The position numbers were made by a program, and so were the translations under genes. This document shows positions 44,116-53,023 of a stretch of DNA of 64,000 bases, piece after piece (positions within the stretch are counted from its first letter, which is position 1; each line of letters starts with the position of its first letter). This DNA is from M3007 sp044347755 (lineage in GTDB: Bacteria; Bacteroidota; Bacteroidia; Chitinophagales; Saprospiraceae), in the NCBI GenBank assembly GCA_044347755.1, contig JBIKUE010000009.1, forward strand, positions 1 through 64,000, in the 5' to 3' direction. The notes under the pieces are model-generated. The model was given only the letters and a program-made list of their open reading frames with translations, was not told where the DNA came from and did not search any database.

Positions 44116-44622
44116 ATGACACTATCCGAGCTTTTTGAATACCTCGATGCCAATCCGGTCACGGTGGTTGGTTACTTCTTGCTAATCCTGATTACTGCAC
44201 TTCTGGCAGGAATGATGGGCCGAGGAGAAGGTCACCTAAGCCCCTGGAAATACCTGTATGCTACGATTGTTTACCTGGTATGTGTACCAGGTATTTTTGC
44301 CGCTGCACTTGCGGTATACCTTTTTCTGTTTGAAAAAGGGGGAAGTATTTTTAATGTCAATCTGCTTACACAGGCACTGCCTATTGTTGCCATGCTAACT
44401 ACGCTGACGGTTGTACGAAGGAATGTCGCATTCGGGTCTATCCCGGGATTCGGCAAGCTTACGGACCTGATCATGACTATTTTTAGTGTGTTTGTGCTGA
44501 TGTACTTCCTCAATCGCCTCCATTTGGTGGCCTGGGTATATGTGCCGGTACAATGGTTGATCCTGATCGTGGCTGCATTGCTACTGATTGTGCGCTTCGG
44601 ACTCAAACGCCTTACCTCCTGA
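44116..44622 (+). CDS. Four-helix membrane protein of unknown function
   Basis: 168 residues from ATG 44116. Four hydrophobic segments at about 18-35, 48-72, 83-100 and 117-160, with short loops (GMMGRGEGHLSPWKY). Stop and next start overlap by one base (TGATG), so it is translated with lptC. This pairing suggests an envelope-linked role. I do not recognise the family. Confidence 0.72.
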   Translation: MTLSELFEYLDANPVTVVGYFLLILITALLAGMMGRGEGHLSPWKYLYATIVYLVCVPGIFAAALAVYLFLFEKGGSIFNVNLLTQALPIVAMLTTLTVVRRNVAFGSIPGFGKLTDLIMTIFSVFVLMYFLNRLHLVAWVYVPVQWLILIVAALLLIVRFGLKRLTS

Positions 44623-45167
44623 TGAAATCATTGGTTTGGAAATTATTGATAGTGCTTTTACTGCCAGCCTGCACGGATAATTTAAAAGAAACTCGTCAGG
44701 TATTCACGCAGGACGATGTAGCCGTAGAGATTGGCCGGGAAGTGGAAATCCTGTATTCCGACAGCGCTTATGTACGGGTACGGGTAATCGGACCATTACT
44801 ACACAACTACTCCAGTCGTGAAAAACCCCGACAGGAATTTCCGGAAGGCATTCAAATGGATTTTTTGATGCCTGACCTAAGCGTGAGAAGTGTCCTGACC
44901 GCTAAATCGGCCACACGCTATCAAACAGAAGGCCGAATTGTGGCGCGTGATAGCGTGGTAATTACGACCGTCAAGCAAGAAAAACTGGAAACAGAAGAGC
45001 TGATCTGGGATGAAAAAACAGCCAAGATCCGCACCGATAAATTCGTTAAAGTAAGTCAGCCCGGTGAAGTCATCTATGGATTCGGGCTGGAAGCTGAACA
45101 GGATTTTTCCTATTGGCGCATCCTGGTGCCCAAAGGCAGAATAAAAGTGGAACAAATACCTAATTGA
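44622..45167 (+). CDS. lptC: LPS export protein LptC
   Basis: 181 residues from ATG 44622. Lipoprotein signal MKSLVWKLLIVLLLPACTDN, then the LptC beta-jellyroll with VEILYSDSAYVRVRVIGPLL, EGIQMDFLMPD, ATRYQTEGRIVARDSVVITT and FGLEAEQDF. It would pass lipopolysaccharide from LptBFG to LptA in the periplasm. Fits the usual Bacteroidota neighbourhood with a CBS-domain hemolysin-like protein. Confidence 0.85.
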   Translation: MKSLVWKLLIVLLLPACTDNLKETRQVFTQDDVAVEIGREVEILYSDSAYVRVRVIGPLLHNYSSREKPRQEFPEGIQMDFLMPDLSVRSVLTAKSATRYQTEGRIVARDSVVITTVKQEKLETEELIWDEKTAKIRTDKFVKVSQPGEVIYGFGLEAEQDFSYWRILVPKGRIKVEQIPN

Positions 45168-45279
45168 GTGTTTTAGTTGACGTTCGGTTGGGTATGGCCG
45201 GGAGCTAATCGATTTTAAGGTTGCTGTTGCCTCTGAAGCACTAAAACACCAAAACACTAAAACACTAAAACACCAACCA
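45166..45279. repeat. CAAAACACTA word repeats
   Basis: AAAACACTA/AAAACACC words repeat four to five times at 45240-45275, with a partial inverted copy AGTGTTTTAGT at 45168-45178. Lies between lptC and the CBS gene. Confidence 0.65.
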
Positions 45280-46272
45280 TTGAACCCTCTTTCATCCACA
45301 CGAATGGCCGGATGGTTTTCGGCGCTGCGGATAGGTAGCCATACCTTTCCCGCAACCCTGTTGCTATTGACCATTTCAACCCTGGTTACCTGGTGGTTAT
45401 TGCCGTTATTCCAATATTTACTCGGTACCGGGCCGGTAGCTGTGATCGTGGTACTTTTTTTAATCTTTGGGGTAATATTGTTGTTTAAAAGCCTGATATT
45501 TAAGGGAATATACAAAAATCCTCATCTCGACGGTGAAGCGGCGTTGCTGGAATATTTGGTACAGCAAAACCAATCCGGCGCACCGGGGGAAGAAGAAGTG
45601 GAGATGGAATTGCTGGAAAACGCCCTGCACCTTAAGCAGGTACGTGCGCATGACTGTATGGCACCCCGAAATGAAATTATTCATATTGATGTGAACGCCT
45701 CGGTAGCGGAGTTAAGGGAAACGTTTATTCAAAGCAGGCTTTCACGCATTGTTGTAACCGCCGGCGGAGATTTGGACAGAGTACTCGGCTACGTGCATGT
45801 ACAGCAATTGTTTCGGCAACCGAAGGATATTCACAGCATGGTGATGCCCATTACTTTTGTTCCGGTGAGCATCCAGGCCAACGACCTGCTGAATAAATTT
45901 GTGAAAAATCGCACCAATATTGCCTGTGTGGTTGACGAATATGGCAGTATTGCCGGCCTCGTAACCATGGAAGATGCTTTAGAGCAACTTTTTGGTGAAA
46001 TTGACGACGAACACGATCAGGAGGAGTTTATTGAAATCCAGATATCTGATCAGGAGTTTATGTTTTCCGGCCGCTTAGAGATCCAATATCTTAATGAAAA
46101 ATACCCCCAGTTGGACCTGCCGGAAGGCGATTACAATACCCTTTCCGGTTATATTGTCAGCGCCACACAAACCATCCCTGAGCAGGGCCTTCGCATTAAA
46201 CTCGACGGTAAAACCTTTCTCCTCGAGTTGGTCAGCGATCGGAAAATCGAAACGATCCGGGTGATGGTGTGA
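45280..46272 (+). CDS. CBS-domain transporter-associated protein (CorC/hemolysin family)
   Basis: 330 residues if TTG 45280 is the start; ATG 45304 (MAGWFSAL) is an alternative. Two membrane segments at about 25-75, then a CBS pair at 120-245 (VRAHDCMAPRNEIIHIDVN; NIACVVDEYGSIAGLVTMED) and a CorC_HlyC domain (SGRLEIQYLNEKYPQLDLP, YNTLSGYIVS). The N-terminal CNNM/DUF21 part is shorter than in full-length members (430 residues). Related proteins act in magnesium/cobalt efflux. Confidence 0.8.
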   Translation: MNPLSSTRMAGWFSALRIGSHTFPATLLLLTISTLVTWWLLPLFQYLLGTGPVAVIVVLFLIFGVILLFKSLIFKGIYKNPHLDGEAALLEYLVQQNQSGAPGEEEVEMELLENALHLKQVRAHDCMAPRNEIIHIDVNASVAELRETFIQSRLSRIVVTAGGDLDRVLGYVHVQQLFRQPKDIHSMVMPITFVPVSIQANDLLNKFVKNRTNIACVVDEYGSIAGLVTMEDALEQLFGEIDDEHDQEEFIEIQISDQEFMFSGRLEIQYLNEKYPQLDLPEGDYNTLSGYIVSATQTIPEQGLRIKLDGKTFLLELVSDRKIETIRVMV

Positions 46273-46291
46273 TACCGGTATAAAAAGCGAA

Positions 46292-46314
46292 AGGCCTCCC
46301 ACAGCAGGGAAGCC
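46292..46314. terminator. Short hairpin between convergent genes
   Basis: AGGCCTCCC pairs with GGGAAGCCT (8 of 9) around ACAGCA, without a clear T tail. Confidence 0.35.
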
Positions 46315-46396
46315 TCCACGCATTCAAACTTGCAGCGAATCTTTTTGTGTTTACCTGATTTGGGTAAAATATGGTCTTTTGTAGTCCCGCGTTTCA

Positions 46397-47077
46397 TTAG
46401 GCGAGCTTTTCCACATCGCGGATGAGGATGCTGTTTCGATTGAAATATATGAGGTTTGAGCGTTTTAGTTCGTTAAAAACAGAAGTCACGGTTTGTCGGC
46501 TGGTGCCGGTTAAACTGGCAATCTCCTGCTGGGTCAGATGATGTTTCACCAGCGTTTCAAAACCAACCCGCCGACCCTCGCGAGTAGCCGTTTCCTGTAA
46601 AAATTCGATGATCCGTTCCCGGGCATCCTTCACAACCAGTTTGGCCAGGCGCTCCTCCACACGCTGTAATCGCTGGGAAATATGCGCCATACAAGCAAAA
46701 ATTAATCGTTGATTATCCTGCATCAACTTTTGGAAATCCTTCAGTTTGATCACAAGAAACTCGGCGCCATCATGCAAGCTTTGGGCAAATTCACTCCGAC
46801 AAGTTTCTCCTGCCAGCGTCAAATCGCCAAAAACCATCTGCGGAGCAATAATCTCCTTGATAATCTCCCTTCCTTCGCCGGAAAAAGTGCCAGTCTTAAT
46901 GCGACCTTTCGTAAGAAAATAAAGGTGTTCGGCCGTCTCGTCCGGTACGTAAACAAAATGATAGCGAGATGCAACCTGGTGGTGTGCCGCATCTGCCAGT
47001 TGAGCCACTTCCGTCTCGTTTAGGGAGCCAAACATTGGCAGTGATTTCAGGTAGTTGATTTTTGCTTGCTTGTCCAT
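46397..47077 (-). CDS. Crp/Fnr-family transcription regulator
   Basis: 226 residues from ATG 47077; the open frame runs further upstream but the region contains the promoter. Cyclic-nucleotide-binding fold to about 120, dimer helix 125-155 (LIFACMAHISQRLQRVEERL), winged HTH at about 172-215 (HHLTQQEIASLTGTSRQTVT). The Fe-S cysteines of Fnr are missing (no N-terminal Cys cluster). Ligand unknown. Monocistronic. Confidence 0.88.
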   Translation of the reverse strand: MDKQAKINYLKSLPMFGSLNETEVAQLADAAHHQVASRYHFVYVPDETAEHLYFLTKGRIKTGTFSGEGREIIKEIIAPQMVFGDLTLAGETCRSEFAQSLHDGAEFLVIKLKDFQKLMQDNQRLIFACMAHISQRLQRVEERLAKLVVKDARERIIEFLQETATREGRRVGFETLVKHHLTQQEIASLTGTSRQTVTSVFNELKRSNLIYFNRNSILIRDVEKLA

Positions 47078-47403
47078 GAGTAAGGCTTTTGTGTTGATTA
47101 TGAAGATTGATGGAACAAAAGTATCCTTACCAGACCGCCATAAAAAGGACAAATTCGCAGGTTTGTCGAAATAAAAAATAAAATTATTAAGCTTTAACAA
47201 ATTGAATATCAATTAATTAAAACAACTATCAATATCAAAGAATATGGAAAATTCCTTTTGAAATCAATGAAATAACCACGGTTTTTCGCCCTATTCCACC
47301 CACCTTTGTACTTTGAAAACGACTTACGGCAGATAATTTGCAGTAAATCTCCGCGAGCTTTGATAAGTCGTTTGGTCGTATTCACCCACTTTCCGATTAT
47401 CCC
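47078..47403. other. Divergent promoter region of the Crp-like gene and SprB-repeat gene
   Basis: A/T-rich, no gene. The minus-strand promoter is described separately. On the plus side CACCTTTG at 47301-47308 is a degenerate -7 box for the gene at 47404. AACGACTTA/TAAGTCGTT form an inverted repeat at about 47320-47372. Confidence 0.4.
47116..47123 (-). promoter_or_regulatory. -7 box of the Crp-like gene
   Basis: TACTTTTG on the minus strand, a perfect TAnnTTTG, 38 bases before ATG 47077. A TTG lies 26 bp upstream, farther than usual, so only the -7 part is secure. Confidence 0.5.
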
Positions 47404-48960
47404 ATGAATACCCGATTATTCTTATTGCTGAGTGGTATCTGCATGCCTGTGTTGATGGTAGCGCAGAATTGCCCCAACCCCATTACGCTCAATTCAATAT
47501 TGGTAACCAATACTTCCTGTGGGGCATCTACAGGAACCGTGATCGTTACTCCTAACGGAAACATCGGGGCGTTTTCTTACACCTGGACCCCCAACGTGGC
47601 CAGTTCCAATGTGGCGCTTAATCTCGCAGCCGGTTCTTATAATCTCCGGATTACCCGTAACAATAACCCCAACTGCACACTGGATACCCTCATTGTTGTC
47701 AACAACAGCAATGGCCCGCAAGTAACCCCCACGATCCAACCTGCGCAGTGCCTGGCCAATAACGGAGCCATCAGCCTTTCTCCCAACAACCTGTGGTATA
47801 GCTGGAGCAATGGCGGTTCCGGCCCGTCCATCTCCGGCCTCCAAAGCAAAAACTATTACGTTACAGTTACCAACCCTTCCAACGGGTGTTTCTCCATTTT
47901 TAAATACTTTGTTCCACGTGACTTGAATGCGCTTATGGTTAATGCTCAGGTGCAAAACCAGTCTAAATGTGGACAAAACAATGGCCGGGCACTGGTTACT
48001 GTTTCAGGAGGTTCCGGACAATATTCCTATACTCCCGGACCTGGCCCGCAATACAATAACCTTCCGCCGGGCAATCATACCGTACAGGTTCTGGATCTGG
48101 TAAGCGGATGCACCGGCTCTATCACATTCAATATCCAGGATTTACCGGTGAGCGGCTCGGTAAGCATTACACCAAACCCCAGCAAATGTGCCGGCCAGGC
48201 AGATGGCTTTGTATCATTCGATGTTAACCCTGGCGCTAACTTTACCTTGCCGCATACTTTTACCCTAAAAGATGCCAACGGGAATAACTACTCCCCCGGA
48301 AGTTTGCCGGGCGGAACCTATTTTCTCCAAATTTTTGATGCCGATGGTTGTCCCCTGCCCGCTCAATCATTCACCATACAAGCACCGCCTGCTTTTGTAC
48401 CACAGATATTTGCAGGGCCTGAAACCTGCCTCGAAAAAGGGCAAATTCAGCTTCAGCTATCCGGAGGGAATGGCACACCTTACCTGACCAACTGGACTGA
48501 CCTTCCGGGTGATGAGAATCCGGAAGATCGCTTGAACCTGTCCGCGGGGATTTATTCGGCAGTGGTATACGACTCCTTGTTTTGTGCCTACCCCCTGACC
48601 AATATTCAGGTAGCCGCACAATGCAACCGGGCCAAACGAGTGCACATGGTTTTACCGGTGAACAGTTCAGATTCCTATTGTATTCCCACCCCGACAGGAA
48701 CACAACAGGGTTCCACCATGTTCAATCTGGAAGCCGGTGGTAACGCGGGTAATTCATTTTACGGCAGCTGGATACTGAATGCCAATGGTTGTCTGAATTA
48801 TCAGGCTGGCGCCCAGGCCGGTTTTGCCGTAGATACCATTTGTGTGCTACGCACAAATGCTGTCCTGGGCTTAAAAGACACCTTATGTGTGGTAGTGAGT
48901 ATCACGCAACAAACCGGTCCGGATGTTAAACTTCAAAAGTTTAGTATCCGGACTATTTAA
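47404..48960 (+). CDS. Secreted protein with SprB/PKD-like repeats
   Basis: 518 residues with a signal peptide (MNTRLFLLLSGICMPVLMVAQ). Ig-like repeats of 70-80 residues each carry the SprB motif pattern (CGASTGTVIVTPNG, AGSYNLRITRNNNPNCTLD, GGSGQYSYTPGPG, PGNHTVQVLDLVSGCTGSI, GGTYFLQIFDADGCPLP), similar to gliding/adhesion surface proteins. No sorting domain at the C-terminus, so attachment may depend on partners. Twelve bases separate it from the next gene, which bears a T9SS tail; they likely form an operon. Confidence 0.77.
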   Translation: MNTRLFLLLSGICMPVLMVAQNCPNPITLNSILVTNTSCGASTGTVIVTPNGNIGAFSYTWTPNVASSNVALNLAAGSYNLRITRNNNPNCTLDTLIVVNNSNGPQVTPTIQPAQCLANNGAISLSPNNLWYSWSNGGSGPSISGLQSKNYYVTVTNPSNGCFSIFKYFVPRDLNALMVNAQVQNQSKCGQNNGRALVTVSGGSGQYSYTPGPGPQYNNLPPGNHTVQVLDLVSGCTGSITFNIQDLPVSGSVSITPNPSKCAGQADGFVSFDVNPGANFTLPHTFTLKDANGNNYSPGSLPGGTYFLQIFDADGCPLPAQSFTIQAPPAFVPQIFAGPETCLEKGQIQLQLSGGNGTPYLTNWTDLPGDENPEDRLNLSAGIYSAVVYDSLFCAYPLTNIQVAAQCNRAKRVHMVLPVNSSDSYCIPTPTGTQQGSTMFNLEAGGNAGNSFYGSWILNANGCLNYQAGAQAGFAVDTICVLRTNAVLGLKDTLCVVVSITQQTGPDVKLQKFSIRTI

Positions 48961-48972
48961 TATTTTCAATCC

Positions 48973-51108
48973 ATGCGCCATACCTACCTATCCATTGCGG
49001 CTTTCATTATCTTTCTTTCTAATGCCCCACATGCCCAAAACATCTGGTTTGTAAACGCTTCAAGTCAGGCTGTTCAACCAAGCGGCGTTTCCTGGCAGGA
49101 TGCTTATCCCCGTTTGCAGGATGCCCTGCAAGTGGCTCAATATGGCGACCAAATCTGGGTAGCAGCTGGCGTATACAAACCTACCCAAACAGCACAGAGA
49201 GACCTCTCTTTTGTACTGAAAAACGGCGTTGCCATGCTGGGTGGTTTTGCGGGCACAGAATCCGCTGCTGAACAGCGCAACCCGATCCTGAACCTCACCA
49301 GACTGAGTGGCAACATCGGCGATACGGCTATTGATACCGACAATTCATTTCATGTACTCACGGGTATAGGATTGGATGAACAAACCGTATTAGACGGGTT
49401 TGTCATTTCAGACGGAAACTCATCTGGCTCCGTCAACACAGAATCTGATCAATATGGCGCAGGTATGTTTTTGCTTGGCGCTGAGGGATTGCCTGATTCC
49501 CGGCCATTGATTGCAAACTGTGTTTTTGAACACAATGAAGCCGGGCAAGGAGGTGGGGGCATTTTTGTCGGACATATTAATCCCTCCGATCCATTTGGCC
49601 CGCAGCATTTGGTTAATCCGCGACTGAAGAACTGTACATTTTTTCAAAACCGGGGAAATATTTACGGTGGCGGATTAATGAAAATAGGCCCTACGGCCCC
49701 CAATGATACCTTTGTACTTGAAAATTGCCGGTTTACGGATAATTATGCTTTTGCTGCACATGGTGGAGGCGTGCAGATTGAAAAAACAGGCAATTCTACC
49801 ATTGCTTTTAAGGACTGTATTTTTAAATACAACGAAACGCAGGGTGGAAACGGTGGAGGGTTAAATATAACGGCTAATTCAGATGGGGCATTTACTATTT
49901 TACTAATCATGCAAGGCTGTACTTTTATTAAAAATAATGCGGCGACTGGTGGCGGATTTAATATCGATGGCATTATCTATCTCCCTATGAATTATACTAT
50001 TAATTTATCCATAGAGAATTGCTTGTTTGAGGAAAATGATAGTAGGAATGAAGCGGGTGGAGCTTATTTAGTTTATATCGGCCGCAATGGGGTTGTAAAC
50101 GCAACTATCCGTAACAGCCAATTCTTACGCAATGTAGCCAACAGTTATTTTGCTACCGCTTTTCTATGCAATGATACCAGTTCAGCTAATGTTTTGGTGG
50201 AAAATTGTTCTTTTATCGGCAACAGACAAAGAAATAATCCTAATAGTTACTTTGTGGCGTATAGCGCGGGTGGCAACAATGTACACAGCCGCCTCAATAA
50301 CTGTTTATTTGCCAATAATCCTGGCGGGGCCATTTTCGCCGGAGGTCATGAAGAAACCAAAGTGCTGACCGAAGTAACCAATTGCACCTTTTACAACAAT
50401 GGCGCTAATCCGTTCGGGAAACGCTGGTATTCCTCTTTTAACCAAGCCGGTGCACAGTTTTACAACAAGATGAATTTTTACAACTGCGCCATTTGGGAGC
50501 CACAGTCCAAGCATCGTCTGATCTACAATAACAACCAAAATAATATCAACGGATTCTGGTTTCGTTTCGAGTATTGTAGTATGAGTCCATTGGTTCCCGG
50601 GATAGCCATAATCCCCAACTATAATTTGGTTTTCGGGGATAGCGTTTACCACAATGTCTACCCTGGATTTGTGGATACCCTGGGTGGAGATTTTCGGCTT
50701 GGCCAATGTTCACCGGTTCTCAATAGAGGTAGCAATGAGGCTGTTGACAGCGCCGGCATTACAACAGACTTTGACGGGCAGGCACGCATCCGCTTTGGTC
50801 GGGTAGATTTGGGCGCGTATGAGCAGCAGGATTCCTGTGTAATTTCTTCCACGGATGAACTGGAAGCTGTTAACTCCGGTAAACTTTGGCCTAACCCTGC
50901 ATCACCAGGCAGTCGGTTGCAATGGGAATTACCAGAGATATCACAAAAAGCAGGACGGTGGCACTTGCTGGATGCGTACGGACGGCTTTTGATGGAGGGT
51001 TCAGATCTGAGCACAGGCATTACTGCCCCAGCTATACCAGGAATATATTGGGTAATCCTGCACATTGAACAACAAACGATTCAGCGTAAATTAGTGGTGC
51101 AACGATGA
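48973..51108 (+). CDS. Secreted parallel beta-helix protein with T9SS sorting domain
   Basis: 711 residues. Signal peptide ending APHAQ, then a region of choice-of-anchor/Pmp-like beta-helix repeats (GGGIFVGH, NIYGGGLMKIG, GGGVQIEKTGNSTI, GGGLNI, GGGFNID) up to about 590, an ALNRGSN-like LNRGSNEAVDSAG with DFDGQARIRFGRVDLGAYE near 590-625, and a T9SS type A C-terminus (LWPNPASPGSRLQWELPE to KLVVQR). A large exported surface or adhesion protein; any enzyme activity is not apparent. Confidence 0.83.
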   Translation: MRHTYLSIAAFIIFLSNAPHAQNIWFVNASSQAVQPSGVSWQDAYPRLQDALQVAQYGDQIWVAAGVYKPTQTAQRDLSFVLKNGVAMLGGFAGTESAAEQRNPILNLTRLSGNIGDTAIDTDNSFHVLTGIGLDEQTVLDGFVISDGNSSGSVNTESDQYGAGMFLLGAEGLPDSRPLIANCVFEHNEAGQGGGGIFVGHINPSDPFGPQHLVNPRLKNCTFFQNRGNIYGGGLMKIGPTAPNDTFVLENCRFTDNYAFAAHGGGVQIEKTGNSTIAFKDCIFKYNETQGGNGGGLNITANSDGAFTILLIMQGCTFIKNNAATGGGFNIDGIIYLPMNYTINLSIENCLFEENDSRNEAGGAYLVYIGRNGVVNATIRNSQFLRNVANSYFATAFLCNDTSSANVLVENCSFIGNRQRNNPNSYFVAYSAGGNNVHSRLNNCLFANNPGGAIFAGGHEETKVLTEVTNCTFYNNGANPFGKRWYSSFNQAGAQFYNKMNFYNCAIWEPQSKHRLIYNNNQNNINGFWFRFEYCSMSPLVPGIAIIPNYNLVFGDSVYHNVYPGFVDTLGGDFRLGQCSPVLNRGSNEAVDSAGITTDFDGQARIRFGRVDLGAYEQQDSCVISSTDELEAVNSGKLWPNPASPGSRLQWELPEISQKAGRWHLLDAYGRLLMEGSDLSTGITAPAIPGIYWVILHIEQQTIQRKLVVQR

Positions 51109-51215
51109 TGAACTATGAACTATGAACGATGGGCTTGCGCTCGGTGTAATAGGTGATTTTCACTTCATCGAGCGCAAGTTCATCGTCTATCGTTCATCGT
51201 CCAACAGTCCATCGT
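51109..51215. repeat. Palindrome of ACTATGAACG/GTTCATCG words
   Basis: GAACGATGGGCTTGCGCTCG (51130-51149 region) pairs imperfectly with CGAGCGCAAGTTCATCG; flanked by ACTATGAAC and CGTTCATCGTC words. Lies between convergent genes. GTTCATCG words also occur at 52998-53015. Confidence 0.6.
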
Positions 51216-52106
51216 CTAAGGCCTGCCTGCCAGGGCGCGTTGAATAATACCCCATACCTGCGCTCTTTCTTCACCTTCCAGAGGCAATCTGGGCGCGCGC
51301 ACGTGTTCGGTGCCGAGGCCGGTGGCTACTTCTGCCAGTTTGATGTATTGCACCAGCTTGGGGTGGATATCCAGTTCCAGCAGCGGCATGAACCACTGAT
51401 AGATGCGGCGGGCTTCTTCTATTTTGCCGGCTTTGGCGAGCTGATAGATGGCCATCGTTTCCTTTGGGAAAGCATCCACCAGGCCGGCCACCCATCCGTG
51501 AGCGCCCAATAACAAGGATTCCAGCGCAAGGGTATCCACACCGCAAAGGATCTTGAATCGATCCCCAAAGCGGTTAATCATCCGGGTGATGTTGGTTACA
51601 TCGCGGGTGCTTTCCTTTACGGCCTGGATGGTAGGCCAATCGGCCATAGTTTCGAACATATCCAGCGTTACCAGAATCTTGTAATCTACCGGATTGTTGT
51701 AGATCATGATAGGTAGCGGAGTGGCATCAGCTACTGCGCGGAAATAGGCCAGCGTTTCGCGGTCGTCGGCCTTATACCGCATGGGAGGCAAAAGCATGAG
51801 TCCCGAGGCGCCGCAGCGTTGGGCTTCCTCAGCGGCAGCAACGGCAGCACGAGTAGTTTGCTCCGCAATGTTCATGATGACCGGCACGCGTCCGGCGGCA
51901 TTTTCTACGGTAAAACGCACGAGTTCGTATTTTTCTTCATTGAGCAAACTGCTGGCTTCTCCCAGTGTGCCGCCTAAAATCAGGCCACTCGCACCAGCAG
52001 CAAGCTGGGCTTCCATGTTGAGGGCAAAAACAGGAAAATCAATCGAATCGTTTTCGGTAAAGGGGGTGGTGAGGGCGGGATAAACGCCATGCCAAAGAGG
52101 ATTCAT
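51216..52106 (-). CDS. DapA-family aldolase/lyase (dihydrodipicolinate synthase-like)
   Basis: 296 residues, TIM barrel. IYNNPVDY carries the tyrosine and K164 in VKESTRD is the Schiff-base lysine. The substrate loop reads GGTLGEASSL, in place of the GTTGE of true DapA, and the protein would fit pyruvate-dependent aldolases or hydroxyproline-pathway deaminases. Not necessarily lysine synthesis. Its ATG lies 11 bases after the stop of 52118-52735 on the same strand. Confidence 0.77.
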   Translation of the reverse strand: MNPLWHGVYPALTTPFTENDSIDFPVFALNMEAQLAAGASGLILGGTLGEASSLLNEEKYELVRFTVENAAGRVPVIMNIAEQTTRAAVAAAEEAQRCGASGLMLLPPMRYKADDRETLAYFRAVADATPLPIMIYNNPVDYKILVTLDMFETMADWPTIQAVKESTRDVTNITRMINRFGDRFKILCGVDTLALESLLLGAHGWVAGLVDAFPKETMAIYQLAKAGKIEEARRIYQWFMPLLELDIHPKLVQYIKLAEVATGLGTEHVRAPRLPLEGEERAQVWGIIQRALAGRP

Positions 52107-52117
52107 ACATCAATTAA

Positions 52118-52735
52118 TTATTTCTGGTATTTGAATATTCGTTCGTCTACTTCTGGCGCCAACCTAACGGCAGAAAAAGCAAAGAATTTTTTGGTGGAAG
52201 CGTTTTTATCTGAAATGGTAAACTCCAGAATAAACCCGACTGATAACAGATCCGGATCCATAATAATACCCATTGGGGTTTGGATTTGCTTCGTGGCCCA
52301 ACCCCTGATAACCGTGTTGTCCTTTCCGGAACTGGCTTCAGCAACAAAAGAAAAACACTCATACCCAAGAATTTTTTTCTTTTCATTACCAATGGTAACC
52401 TTGTACGAGTACTTGGTATGACTTGCAGCCAATTGTTGCTGAATGCTCATGGCCGGAACGGAAATAAACTTATTACTTACCAGAAAATGATAGACAGAAT
52501 CTGTGGCAAACTCGTAAATGGAGCGAAACCCTGGAGAACTCTTGTCTTTAATGGCTACCGATGCCCCAAATCCCGGTTTAAAACAGATGATTTGACTGCC
52601 TGTATCCTTGGTAGCCAAATTCGTGAAAGAAAATCGCACCGTACCGGTTTGAAGTACACTCTGTGCCTGAAGACTGAGATGCTGAACCCAGAAATACAGA
52701 ATGATACCAATGAATTTGAAGTTAAAACCGATCAT
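52118..52735 (-). CDS. Exported protein, GLPGLI/DUF4412-like
   Basis: 205 residues. Signal peptide MIGFNFKFIGIILYFWVQHL, cleavage near LQAQ. A beta-rich domain with KKILGYECFSFVAEAS and VIRGWATKQIQTPMG resembles the GY-C and W-T motifs of GLPGLI/DUF4412 envelope proteins; the match is weak. Likely co-transcribed with the DapA-like gene, though no functional link is apparent. Confidence 0.6.
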   Translation of the reverse strand: MIGFNFKFIGIILYFWVQHLSLQAQSVLQTGTVRFSFTNLATKDTGSQIICFKPGFGASVAIKDKSSPGFRSIYEFATDSVYHFLVSNKFISVPAMSIQQQLAASHTKYSYKVTIGNEKKKILGYECFSFVAEASSGKDNTVIRGWATKQIQTPMGIIMDPDLLSVGFILEFTISDKNASTKKFFAFSAVRLAPEVDERIFKYQK

Positions 52736-52877
52736 GAAAGCTCGCTGAATGGATGAATGGGCCCGCGAATGTAGACTTAACCTGCAACTGCACCAAAACG
52801 AACAGCGTTTTTCCCTACTTTTGTGCTTTCATTGCAAAAAGCGGTGGATTTCTAAAGGTCATTAGAGTTATTTAGGA

Positions 52878-52983
52878 GTTCTTTTGGGTCATTTGGGGGT
52901 CATTAAGAGTCATTTTAAATCATTCCAAATGACTCAAATGACCTAAAATGACTCTTAATGACCCCCAAATGACCCAAAAGAAC
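52878..52983. terminator. Perfect 40-bp-arm palindrome of AATGACCC words
   Basis: Arms 52878-52917 and 52944-52983 are perfect complements over 40 bp. Both arms, and the loop between, consist of AATGACCC/AATGACTC words. CCATCGTTCATCGTTCATCG follows directly, ahead of the gene at 53024. Confidence 0.9.
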
Positions 52984-53023
52984 CCCACACCGTCCCATCG
53001 TTCATCGTTCATCGTTTAATTAC

